From a virus, in IMG/VR virus record IMGVR_UViG_3300033144_001801, positions 1-38,631 of that record: DNA of 38,631 bases; one strand, 5' to 3'. How positions within the stretch are numbered: position 1 is the first letter of the stretch; every line of letters begins with the position of its first letter. Of the stretch, positions 1 to 4,817 are shown one piece after another. Under the pieces are notes generated by a model. It made no database searches, was not told the origin of the DNA, and saw nothing but the letters and a program-made list of their open reading frames with translations. Position numbers and translations under genes: made by a program.

Positions 1-114
1 AAAGAAAATGCTTGGAATCGTAGATTTATCACAAAATAAGAAATATTGGAAATTCGATTTAGGTAATAATGATGACTATATTCTTATGCAATGCACAGGT
101 CTCAAGGACAAGAA
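1..114. repeat. terminal direct repeat, left copy (same as 38518-38631)
   Basis: The first 114 bases are identical to the last 114 bases of the window. The reading frame of the YopX-like gene continues without a break from the right copy into the sequence after the left copy. This shows the sequence closes on itself: either a circular/circularly permuted genome with an assembly overlap, or a short true terminal repeat. The unique length is 38,517 bases. An assembly overlap is the simpler reading because the repeat lies inside a gene. Confidence 0.95.
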
Positions 115-406
115 CGGAGTTGAGATATATGAGGGGGACATAGTTAAACAAGAGACCTTTCGTGATGATGATTATGCAAAGCCAAATGATGAATGGAGCA
201 ATAATTGTGTGGTCGAGTGGAAAGACGGTTCATTTATTTTAAGAGATATAGATGACTATGAGGGCAGGCTAGTTAGTGTTTCGTCTATCTATGATGAGAT
301 CAATCCTAGAGGCAAATATGCGTCGGTCTTTAAAGTTATCGGAAATATCTACGAGAACTCTGAACTAATTAAGGTTTCCCAAGAATTACCTAAAAAGAAA
401 GGTTAA
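2..406 (+). CDS. YopX-family protein, C-terminal part (gene begins at 38474)
   Basis: This is the 3' part of a gene whose start is at 38474 on the other end of the closed genome. Joined, it gives about 147 residues beginning MKNRSIKFRAWDKKKKKMLG. The motifs KFRAWDKK and CTGLKDKNGVEIYEGDIVK are signatures of the YopX family, small proteins common in phages of Gram-positive and uncultured bacteria; their function is not known. The C-terminus (VFKVIGNIYENSELI) also fits the family. The gene ends in LPKKKG and is followed two bases later by the next start. The internal ATG at 8 is not the real start, because the family's N-terminal signature lies upstream across the junction. Confidence 0.9.
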   Translation, partial: KKMLGIVDLSQNKKYWKFDLGNNDDYILMQCTGLKDKNGVEIYEGDIVKQETFRDDDYAKPNDEWSNNCVVEWKDGSFILRDIDDYEGRLVSVSSIYDEINPRGKYASVFKVIGNIYENSELIKVSQELPKKKG

Positions 407-408
407 AT

Positions 409-582
409 ATGGAAGAAGAAAATGTTTATTATAGATCGTGTTTTACCAAAAGCAAATGCTGTGGTGCTGATATCCTTTTTATGTCAAGTAATGAAAAAGG
501 CATTTTATTGGCTTGTAATAAATGCAAAAAAGTATATAGAGAAGTATATGGAAAACTACCTAAAAAGAAGGAGGATAAATGA
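409..582 (+). CDS. small putative zinc-ribbon protein (57 aa)
   Basis: The reading frame starts at ATG 409, just after the YopX stop, and its stop overlaps the next start (ATGA at 579-582). The protein starts MEEENVYYRSCFTKSKCCGA and has two cysteine clusters, CC at residues 17-18 and CNKC at residues 36-39, which suggests a small zinc-binding ribbon. It ends LPKKKEDK, a tail shared with neighbours because it overlaps a repeated boundary sequence carrying the next ribosome-binding site. The preceding ribosome site (AAAGAAAGGTTAAAT) is moderate. Function is unknown; a regulatory or nucleic-acid-binding adaptor would be typical. Too short for family assignment by eye. Confidence 0.65.
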   Translation: MEEENVYYRSCFTKSKCCGADILFMSSNEKGILLACNKCKKVYREVYGKLPKKKEDK

Positions 583-968
583 AAAAGAAATGGGAAGATA
601 AAATAATGATTAATAAGTCTAGAAATGCTGGCACAAGAACTATTATGTTAACCAAAATGATTGCTAGAGCCGAACAAGGCGAAAATGTGGTAATGCGTGG
701 ATTAGATTTTGTTGTAATGAATAAAAAAGCATTTTCCCAAGAACTGAACCAAGCAAGAAAAGAAGAGTTAGAGGGCATGAGGGAATCAATCTTTTTTTCA
801 TTGTTCGGGCTACACTTCGTCACCAACCAGACAATAAGTAATTTAGACGTGATAAAAGAGAAGGCGTTGTCTGACAATGTGATAGCAATCAACTTGGGAA
901 TATTTGAAAGCATGAATGCATTAATAGAACTTCAGTTGTCAACACTCACTAATAAGGAGAATAAATGA
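579..968 (+). CDS. hypothetical phage protein (129 aa)
   Basis: I do not recognise a family. It starts at ATG 579 behind a strong AAGGAGGATAA site and overlaps the preceding stop by four bases. It begins MKKKWEDKIMINKSRNAGTR; the KKWED opening and the QARKEE segment at about residue 53 recur in the next gene, pointing to a shared ancestor or to exchange at gene boundaries. The rest looks alpha-helical, with a hydrophobic patch around FFSLFGLHFVTNQTISNL but no clear membrane segment. It ends TNKENK and overlaps the next start by four bases, so the two are very probably translationally coupled. Confidence 0.65.
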   Translation: MKKKWEDKIMINKSRNAGTRTIMLTKMIARAEQGENVVMRGLDFVVMNKKAFSQELNQARKEELEGMRESIFFSLFGLHFVTNQTISNLDVIKEKALSDNVIAINLGIFESMNALIELQLSTLTNKENK

Positions 969-1408
969 AACCAAAGAAATGGGAAGACGAAGCTAGAGCA
1001 AAGATATTTAATATATTAGCTTTTATTGGCAAAGATGGACAGGACTATTTAGATGATACAGTTTTTCCTTTTATCAGAAAAAAACTAGACCAAGCAAGAA
1101 AAGAAGAAAGGGAGAAAGTGATGAAAATAGTTGAATCAAGACGTGATGAGTTCAAAAAAACTGTTAATGGATATACGTTTCTAGACTCATTGGAAAGAGT
1201 TGAGATGAAAAAAGGCAAAACAGGATATCACCACATTTTTAAGCATACTGGTGGTGGTTGCGGAGTAGGAGAACTTGGAAAGGGATTTTGTTGTGATGAC
1301 GAATATGAGTGTGTTATTTGTGGAAAGAAAATTAAGTTTCTAAGCAAACCAGAGGGACACTTTGAAATGCCGACTGTTTTCTATGGCAAAGAAGATTGCG
1401 AGGTGTAA
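965..1408 (+). CDS. hypothetical protein with C-terminal zinc-finger-like cysteines (147 aa)
   Basis: It starts at ATG 965 after AAGGAGAATAA and shares the KKWED opening and QARKEE motif with the gene before it. The N-terminal half is charged and helical. The C-terminal half carries GGGCGVGELGKGFCCDDEYECVICGKK, with several cysteines including a CVIC pair near residue 119, consistent with a zinc-binding site. Function is unknown. Similar helical leader plus small zinc domain proteins are common in phage accessory regions. The stop TAA overlaps the next start (TAATG). Confidence 0.65.
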   Translation: MKPKKWEDEARAKIFNILAFIGKDGQDYLDDTVFPFIRKKLDQARKEEREKVMKIVESRRDEFKKTVNGYTFLDSLERVEMKKGKTGYHHIFKHTGGGCGVGELGKGFCCDDEYECVICGKKIKFLSKPEGHFEMPTVFYGKEDCEV

Positions 1409-1839
1409 TGAAAAATGAAATATATGAAGATTATTCGTATGGTGGCAGGATGTATTACATAATTACAATTAAAGGATATAAAAAATACATTGGAATGCTA
1501 AAGAAAGACGGAGTGTATGAAAAGAAAATAGAGTCGATACATAAGTTTCAAAAAGGCAAGGCGTATGGTATCGATTATGGATTAATAGAAAAACTGGCTA
1601 AGAGAAAATGCAGTCAAATAAAATTAGTGATAGATTCTAAAAATTATATGTTTGTCGGATTTGATTATTTTTTAAGAGCTGGATATAAATATCCACGATC
1701 TGTAAATGTAAACATAAAAGGTAAATTTCAACCACAACAGATGTTGCCTGTGGATAAGTGGAACAGAGTAGTAGATGGAGAATTGATCTGTAGTATCGAT
1801 ATTGAGAAAAAGGCTACCCAAACTAGATTATTTAAGTGA
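1408..1839 (+). CDS. hypothetical protein (143 aa)
   Basis: I choose ATG 1408 (MKNEIYEDYSYGG), which overlaps the stop of the previous gene and sits eight bases after GCGAGGTG; an upstream TTG at 1396 in the same frame has no better ribosome site. The protein is rich in Lys and Tyr and has no motif I recognise. The text inside includes TGTGGATAA (1749-1757), a perfect DnaA-box sequence on the minus strand, probably by chance since it is inside the gene. The stop codon TGA forms part of an extended -10 promoter for the following island. Confidence 0.6.
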   Translation: MKNEIYEDYSYGGRMYYIITIKGYKKYIGMLKKDGVYEKKIESIHKFQKGKAYGIDYGLIEKLAKRKCSQIKLVIDSKNYMFVGFDYFLRAGYKYPRSVNVNIKGKFQPQQMLPVDKWNRVVDGELICSIDIEKKATQTRLFK

Positions 1840-1845
1840 TATAAT
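1837..1845 (+). promoter_or_regulatory. extended -10 promoter candidate TGATATAAT
   Basis: TG-A-TATAAT is a full extended -10 element for a sigma70-type polymerase, placed directly at a stop codon with a gene starting about 25 bases downstream. No good -35 hexamer is seen 16-18 bases upstream, which extended -10 promoters can tolerate. The same arrangement, stop codon fused with TGNTATAAT, occurs at 4041 and 26020. Confidence 0.5.
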
Positions 1846-1868
1846 ATATATAGAACCTTGAAAAGGAG

Positions 1869-2318
1869 TTGATTCGAACGAGATGGTCAAAAGGCTTGCG
1901 AGAACGGGTATGGGCAGAGCAGAGCGGATGTTGTGCAGTATGTGGTGAGTTTATTCCAGAGAAAGACAGAATACTCCACCACGTAAGACCACGCTCCAAA
2001 GGAGGCAAGTCAGACAGAGAGAACGCCGTAGGAAGATGTCGGGTTTGTGAGCATATTTCTCATATCCTCGACAAGAACGGAAATCCACCTTATTACAAGG
2101 TATTGGAGGTGCGAGATGAATACCGAGAAAGGTCTCTCCCTCGGTGTAAGAATACGCCACGGAGAGAGCATAAGGCAGATAGGCGTGATGGTGTCCGAAG
2201 AAGAAGGAAAGAACGGAAACTATCTCGTCAGCGTCTCAGACACGTTGAGAATGTTATCAACCGCCAGCGTATCAAGCTGGGGCGAGGCACTTTCAAAGGT
2301 CAGAAATATCCTTGCTGA
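1869..2318 (+). CDS. HNH endonuclease
   Basis: The N-terminal 70 residues form an HNH nuclease domain: a CAVCG cysteine pair, the HHVRPRSKGGKSDRENAVGR core (His-His, GGKSD, Asn), then CRVCE, which together make the beta-beta-alpha metal site and its structural zinc site. Such enzymes cut DNA and are common as free-standing homing nucleases or packaging nucleases in phages. The start is uncertain: TTG 1869 directly abuts AAGGAG, so a start a few codons later is possible. The last 68 codons, very Arg-rich, overlap another gene in a different frame and may be an out-of-frame tail rather than selected sequence. Confidence 0.75.
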   Translation: MIRTRWSKGLRERVWAEQSGCCAVCGEFIPEKDRILHHVRPRSKGGKSDRENAVGRCRVCEHISHILDKNGNPPYYKVLEVRDEYRERSLPRCKNTPRREHKADRRDGVRRRRKERKLSRQRLRHVENVINRQRIKLGRGTFKGQKYPC

Positions 2319-2334
2319 ACTGGGGGATGCATAA
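2116..2334 (+). CDS. small hypothetical protein (72 aa) overlapping the HNH tail
   Basis: ATG 2116 follows TTGGAGGTGCGAG, a good ribosome site, and gives MNTEKGLSLGVRIRHGESIR. The product has normal amino-acid composition (unlike the Arg-rich tail of the overlapping HNH frame), with a serine-rich stretch and a helical C-terminus ending AELGDA. Its stop overlaps the next ATG (TAATG). I do not recognise the family. An upstream ATG at 2047 in this frame has no ribosome site and would add unlikely sequence. Confidence 0.6.
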   Translation: MNTEKGLSLGVRIRHGESIRQIGVMVSEEEGKNGNYLVSVSDTLRMLSTASVSSWGEALSKVRNILAELGDA

Positions 2335-2549
2335 TGAAGTTTATTCAGGGATACGCCGATGGCGAGTGGGGGTTCAATCTCTACTACGCACAGGGGAAGT
2401 ATCACTACTTCGCCACTAAGTGTGGACACATCAAGCGACACGTAGTCGCACTTTTCGAATCAGATGAAGATGCCAGAAAATGGCACAACGAAACTGTCAA
2501 AGCAGACATACATCTGCTAGAGAACGGAATCGAACTGAACAGATGTTAG
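2334..2549 (+). CDS. small hypothetical protein (71 aa)
   Basis: It starts at ATG 2334, overlapping the previous stop by one base, so translation is probably coupled; a GGGG-containing weak site lies upstream. The sequence MKFIQGYADGEWGFNLYYAQ is rich in aromatics and looks like a small beta-sheet domain, followed by a CGHIKRH segment that could bind metal with nearby histidines. Function unknown. It is the last gene of the G+C-rich island and is followed immediately by RNA hairpins. Confidence 0.6.
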   Translation: MKFIQGYADGEWGFNLYYAQGKYHYFATKCGHIKRHVVALFESDEDARKWHNETVKADIHLLENGIELNRC

Positions 2550-2595
2550 GCGAACTCGTAGCCGATGAGTCGTAAACTAGGCTACCAACCGCCTA
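2547..2595 (+). other. two-tier RNA hairpin after a stop codon
   Basis: TAGGCG (2547-2552, containing the stop codon) pairs with CGCCTA (2590-2595), and inside it GTAGCC (2558-2563) pairs with GGCTAC (2580-2585). The two perfect 6-bp helices are separated by a small internal loop (5 and 4 bases). No T-run follows, so it is not a standard terminator. Confidence 0.55.
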
Positions 2596-2602
2596 CTGAC
2601 AG

Positions 2603-2628
2603 GGGGAGGGGCAAGTCTGCTCCTCCCC
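2603..2628 (+). other. strong G+C-rich hairpin
   Basis: Bases 2603-2613 pair with 2618-2628 as an 11-bp helix (one G-U pair) closed by the tetraloop AGTC. The downstream sequence is AACCAATGTATATAAAC, without a T-run, so termination would not be of the intrinsic type. It ends the G+C-rich island and may protect the 3' end of the island mRNA. Confidence 0.55.
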
Positions 2629-2660
2629 AACCAATGTATATAAACATTAAAGGAGAAAGC

Positions 2661-2807
2661 ATGAAACTTGATATAAGAAAAACAGAATACGAATTGTTGG
2701 CTCACTTATTAGAAACGCACATTAGCGAAGGAAGTTATTTTGGAAGAAAAGACCAACACTATAAAATGTCAAAAGAGTTGCTAGAAAAGCTTAAAAGCTG
2801 TGATTAG
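2661..2807 (+). CDS. small hypothetical protein (48 aa)
   Basis: ATG 2661 lies behind AAAGGAGAAAGC, a strong ribosome site, and gives MKLDIRKTEYELLAHLLETH, 48 residues, mostly helical. The longer frame opening at 2565 would run through the G+C-rich hairpins and lacks a ribosome site, so I reject it. Base composition is back to A+T-rich. The stop TAG is followed without a gap by the hairpin at 2808. Confidence 0.65.
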   Translation: MKLDIRKTEYELLAHLLETHISEGSYFGRKDQHYKMSKELLEKLKSCD

Positions 2808-2823
2808 AAATTCGTAAGAATTT
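2808..2823 (+). other. post-stop hairpin, AAATTC-GTAA-GAATTT
   Basis: A perfect 6-bp hairpin with a GNRA-type tetraloop begins on the base after the stop codon and precedes the next ribosome site by seven bases. It has the same layout as hairpins at 37121, 38105 and 38277, whose stems read AAATCC/GGATTT: the change TC to CC is compensated on the other arm. No T-run, so not a terminator. Confidence 0.6.
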
Positions 2824-2842
2824 CACACATTAAGGAGAAAGT

Positions 2843-3001
2843 ATGAAAGACAAAGAATGGACAATAGGGAAACTTTATATTAGATTACAGCTTAGTAGTC
2901 CTTTTCTGGTCAAGAGATGGTGTTTCGTTAAAAGAAAACACGGAAGCTGGAACTTGCATTTGTTTCCATTACATTTTCATTATGATAATTTCACACATTA
3001 A
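2843..3001 (+). CDS. small hypothetical protein (52 aa)
   Basis: ATG 2843 follows TTAAGGAGAAAGT. The product MKDKEWTIGKLYIRLQLSSP is basic and rich in aromatics and ends HLFPLHFHYDNFTH, with five histidines in its last third. I do not recognise it. The end of the gene repeats the string AATTTCACACATTAA that also lies at 2819-2833, before its own ribosome site, so one boundary sequence has been duplicated around the gene. Confidence 0.55.
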   Translation: MKDKEWTIGKLYIRLQLSSPFLVKRWCFVKRKHGSWNLHLFPLHFHYDNFTH

Positions 3002-3017
3002 CAACTTTATATCTAGT

Positions 3018-3117
3018 ATGTAGAGAGTGGCGTGGTAGCCTGATACGAAGCAGGAGGCCAAGTGGGCGTTCGAGCCGCCAATTTGTCGCAACGTTGAAAC
3101 CAGTTGCCTCTCTACAT
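3018..3117 (+). ncRNA. candidate three-way-junction structured RNA
   Basis: A 10-bp perfect helix P1 (3018-3027 with 3108-3117, ATGTAGAGAG/CTCTCTACAT) encloses two further helices that stack directly on its two strands. P2 is TGGCG 3028-3032 with CGCCA 3076-3080, containing a hairpin 3033-3060 (TGG/CCA, CCTG/CAGG) and a small GGC/GCC hairpin with loop GTTCGA. P3 is GCAAC 3088-3092 with GTTGC 3103-3107. A seven-base linker ATTTGTC joins P2 and P3. There is no open frame of note. It is not a tRNA, though the GTTCGA loop and GGTAG string recall one. Promoter and function are unknown; P1 could also be read as a leader for the genes after 3266. Confidence 0.55.
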
Positions 3118-3124
3118 TAGTGGA

Positions 3125-3130
3125 TATAAT
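3125..3130 (+). promoter_or_regulatory. -10-like TATAAT after the structured RNA
   Basis: TATAAT preceded by TGGA lies just past the three-way-junction RNA and could start the transcript that carries the hairpin leader of the 3266/3303 genes. There is no recognisable -35 element and the TG is one base off the extended -10 position, so support is weak. Confidence 0.3.
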
Positions 3131-3140
3131 AAAGAAACGA

Positions 3141-3238
3141 ACTTATAATCAAGTGTTATAAGTCACGCCTTTCCGCAAATCCGAGTCGGAAGAAGCGGAC
3201 ATATGTGGGACAAAAAGCGTTTACGTAACAAAGCCCAC
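3141..3238 (+). other. cluster of leader hairpins
   Basis: Three hairpins follow one another: ACTTATAA/TTATAAGT (3141-3163, 8 bp), TCCGC/GCGGA (3172-3199, with an inner TCC/GGA stem), and GTGGG/CCCAC (3205-3238). No T-run follows any of them. They fill most of the untranslated stretch 3118-3265 before a ribosome site at 3252. The set may be a long structured 5' leader of the transglycosylase gene. Confidence 0.45.
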
Positions 3239-3265
3239 GATATAAACTAAAACAGGAGAAAATAT

Positions 3266-3442
3266 ATGAATACACACTTATTTAGATTATTAAGTTGTAT
3301 TTATGAAAAAGTTATTAGCGTTTGTGACGATTATAGAGTTTTTATTTATCGGGATAGTGTCGGCTTCGGACAATGGGGAAAGAGAATATTACAAGAACAA
3401 ATATTATTTAACAAAAGACAAAAATGTTGTGGCTTACGATGA
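3266..3442 (+). CDS. possible leader ORF (58 aa) overlapping the transglycosylase gene
   Basis: ATG 3266 sits behind ACAGGAGAAAATAT, a good ribosome site, while the transglycosylase ATG at 3303 has none. The frame (MNTHLFRLLSCIYEKVISVC) runs 58 codons, mostly overlapping the next gene in another frame. The composition past the first 15 codons is not very protein-like. It could be a leader that delivers ribosomes to the 3303 start by re-initiation or local unfolding, or simply chance. Confidence 0.3.
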   Translation: MNTHLFRLLSCIYEKVISVCDDYRVFIYRDSVGFGQWGKRILQEQILFNKRQKCCGLR

Positions 3443-3803
3443 TGTTTCTGATCGGCTATTGGGTTGGAAGCTTCAGAGCTATGAGAAGGTTTGCGACATT
3501 AATGACGTTTACAGAGAGCCAACGATCAAAGAGAAATTATCTATCGCTTGCATTGATAGGTTTGGCGATAATAATGTTGATTATTTGTTTAATTTATTAG
3601 AGAGTGAAAGTGGATTTGATATAAATGCGGTTAATCCAACTTCTAGGGCGTGCGGAATTTTTCAGGCATACCCATGCGAAAAGATTGCTAGCATAAGAGG
3701 CGATATAGACAAAGAAATATCTTGGGGGCTAGATTATATCGAAAATAGATATAAAACGCCTAAGAACGCATATCTGTTTAAGTTAGAGCATAATTGGTAT
3801 TGA
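3303..3803 (+). CDS. secreted lytic transglycosylase-like muralytic enzyme
   Basis: Residues 1-21 (MKKLLAFVTIIEFLFIGIVS) are a signal peptide or signal anchor. The C-terminal half matches lysozyme-like transglycosylases: ESGFDINAVNPTSRACGIFQ with the likely catalytic Glu102, then WGLDYIENRYKTPKNAY and a terminal HNWY, as in SLT-domain enzymes that cleave the glycan strands of peptidoglycan. At 166 residues it is a minimal domain. It lies away from the CHAP endolysin/holin genes, so it may be exported early, for instance as a wall-remodelling or superinfection factor, or serve as a second endolysin. No ribosome site precedes ATG 3303; see the leader frame at 3266. Confidence 0.7.
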   Translation: MKKLLAFVTIIEFLFIGIVSASDNGEREYYKNKYYLTKDKNVVAYDDVSDRLLGWKLQSYEKVCDINDVYREPTIKEKLSIACIDRFGDNNVDYLFNLLESESGFDINAVNPTSRACGIFQAYPCEKIASIRGDIDKEISWGLDYIENRYKTPKNAYLFKLEHNWY

Positions 3804-4048
3804 TGGGTTGGAAACAATTAAAAGAAGAATTCGAAGATAGGGGAATAGTTTACTGCGAGATGTGCGGTTCGACTTGGGGATTAACTCCGGCACATAGACA
3901 TAAAAGAAATTGGTATAAGGGCAAGAACAAAGACAAACTATGGGATTTCGATCAAGTTCTGCTTCTGTGTTTAGAGTGCCACATGGGAATAGAGTATAGT
4001 CGAGAGGCGACAGCAAAGGAATTCCGAAGATTAAGAGATATGATATAA
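3803..4048 (+). CDS. HNH-type nuclease-like small protein (81 aa)
   Basis: The start is ATG 3803, overlapping the preceding stop (TGATG). The sequence has CEMCG at residues 20-24, AHRHKRNWY at about 31-39, and LLCLECHMG near residue 60, the cysteine, histidine and cysteine order of compact HNH or zinc-finger nucleases. The middle Asn/Gly residues of a canonical HNH core are weak, so it may be a zinc-binding relative without activity. It is A+T-rich like its neighbours, unlike the HNH gene of the 1860-2640 island. Confidence 0.6.
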   Translation: MGWKQLKEEFEDRGIVYCEMCGSTWGLTPAHRHKRNWYKGKNKDKLWDFDQVLLLCLECHMGIEYSREATAKEFRRLRDMI

Positions 4049-4049
4049 T
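4041..4049 (+). promoter_or_regulatory. extended -10 promoter candidate TGATATAAT
   Basis: TG-A-TATAAT overlaps the stop of the HNH-like gene and lies about 20 bases before the methyltransferase start with its AAAAGGAG site. It is identical to the element at 1837. No clear -35 hexamer is present. Confidence 0.5.
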
Positions 4050-4067
4050 ATAGAAAAGGAGAAAATA

Positions 4068-4691
4068 ATGGAAAATGTGAAAAAGACTTTCAAGTGTAAT
4101 ATATGCGGTTTCGATGGTGATTTCGTTGATTTCAGAGGCAGAACTAAAGAGCAATGTCCGGAATGTAAATCATTATGTAGGCATAGATTTTTGTATAAAA
4201 TAATAAGGCCTAATTTAGACAAATCAGAAGAAAAAAAGACTGAATTTAGTGTGCTACATTTTTCGCCTAATGAGGGAATAAAAAACGCACTTAAAAACAA
4301 TAAGTATTGTGAATATAAGAGTGTCGATACTACCGAGGGTGAAGATGAAATAGTTGATATTCAGAGATTACAATTTGTTGAAAATAGTTTCGATGTGATT
4401 ATATGTATTCATGTATTAGAACATGTAGAGGATGACAAAGAAGCTATCAGAGAGATGATAAGAGTATTAAAACCGAACGGAGTTTGTTTTATAGCTGTGC
4501 CATTCGAAGGCAAAAATTATAAAAAGCAGTCAGATCATTTAAGAGGATACGAAATCAAAGCTTTTACTGATAAATTGAAGAAAATATCAAAAGGAAAATT
4601 TAATATATTCCAGCCTGATATGAAAGTGAATGATTATAATTATTTGTATAAACCAGGTATTGATAATACGATATTTATGATAAGCAAGTAA
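4068..4691 (+). CDS. SAM-dependent methyltransferase with N-terminal zinc ribbon
   Basis: The N-terminus carries FKCNICGFDGDF and CPECKSLCRHRF, a four-cysteine zinc ribbon at residues 8-38. The rest is a class I methyltransferase of the type 11 kind: a glycine-poor motif I (VLHFSPNEGIKNAL), acidic DIQRLQFVENSFDVIICIHVLEHV (motif III/IV with the HVLEHV signature), then LKPNGVCFIAVPFE. This family usually methylates small molecules, sugars or lipids, and this zinc-ribbon form is often seen next to glycosyltransferase genes, which fits the sugar cassette at 11630-16536. ATG 4068 follows AAAAGGAGAAAATA. Substrate unknown. Confidence 0.75.
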   Translation: MENVKKTFKCNICGFDGDFVDFRGRTKEQCPECKSLCRHRFLYKIIRPNLDKSEEKKTEFSVLHFSPNEGIKNALKNNKYCEYKSVDTTEGEDEIVDIQRLQFVENSFDVIICIHVLEHVEDDKEAIREMIRVLKPNGVCFIAVPFEGKNYKKQSDHLRGYEIKAFTDKLKKISKGKFNIFQPDMKVNDYNYLYKPGIDNTIFMISK

Positions 4692-4817
4692 TTTCATTAA
4701 GTAGGACGGAAGTCCTAGGCACACATAATGGGTTCTAGTATTTTTTCAAAAGTGCTAATTTCCCTCCGGCAGGCAGTATTTAATCTCTCTGATTTTTACT
4801 GTCCTGCTTAATGAAAT
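4691..4817 (+). promoter_or_regulatory. switch-like RNA leader burying the methyltransferase start codon
   Basis: Bases 4691-4707 pair with 4801-4817 as a 17-bp helix (one G-U pair). The start codon of the ParB-methyltransferase gene (4811-4813) lies in the 3' arm. The 5' arm can instead form a local hairpin, AGGAC 4703-4707 with GTCCT 4712-4716 closed by a GGAA tetraloop, which would release part of the 3' arm. The enclosed 93 bases contain a 27-codon frame whose stop overlaps the gene's start. The gene has no ribosome site of its own. This is the architecture of a translational switch; I recognise no known riboswitch consensus. Confidence 0.6.
4728..4811 (+). CDS. leader peptide ORF (27 aa) coupled to the ParB-methyltransferase gene
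   Basis: ATG 4728 opens a 27-codon frame (MGSSIFSKVLISLRQAVFNL...) ending in TAA 4809-4811, which overlaps the next ATG as TAATG. Its last codons run through the 3' arm of the long helix, so a ribosome finishing this frame would melt the helix and could restart on the methyltransferase gene. A ribosome site upstream is poor (TCCTAGGCACACATA). Real translation is inferred from geometry only. Confidence 0.4.
   Translation: MGSSIFSKVLISLRQAVFNLSDFYCPA

Larger units (their letters stand above)
1860..2640. other. G+C-rich island with HNH nuclease
   Basis: Base composition jumps from about 27-33% G+C before 1860 to roughly half G+C, and falls back after about 2640. The island carries the HNH nuclease gene, two small genes and two G+C-rich RNA hairpins at its right end. 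Codon use differs accordingly. This is what a recently acquired homing or hitch-hiking module looks like. I see no flanking direct repeat or terminal inverted repeat, so the mechanism is not shown by the sequence. Confidence 0.65.

Noticed and set aside
560-913. Minus-strand reading frames here and elsewhere (for example 9973-10563, 37471-37986)
   Set aside because: They mirror better + strand genes with ribosome sites, conserved motifs and tight overlaps; their composition is that of antisense shadows.
1749-1757. DnaA box at 1749
   Set aside because: A perfect TGTGGATAA but isolated inside a gene, with no partner box, iterons or A+T-rich repeat nearby.
2558-2585. Hammerhead ribozyme core (GATGA...AAAC)
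   Set aside because: The conserved CUGAUGA and GAAA blocks are not matched and no stem II fits between them.
2565-2660. Longer start for the 48-aa gene at 2661
   Set aside because: The upstream codons run through stable hairpins, have no ribosome site and lie in the G+C-rich island; ATG 2661 has AAAGGAG.
3018-3117. tRNA or tRNA-like gene
   Set aside because: GGTAG and GTTCGA strings recall D- and T-loops, but there is no proper 7-base anticodon loop on a 5-bp stem, and 28 extra bases separate the T-like arm from the closing stem. A three-way junction explains the pairing better.
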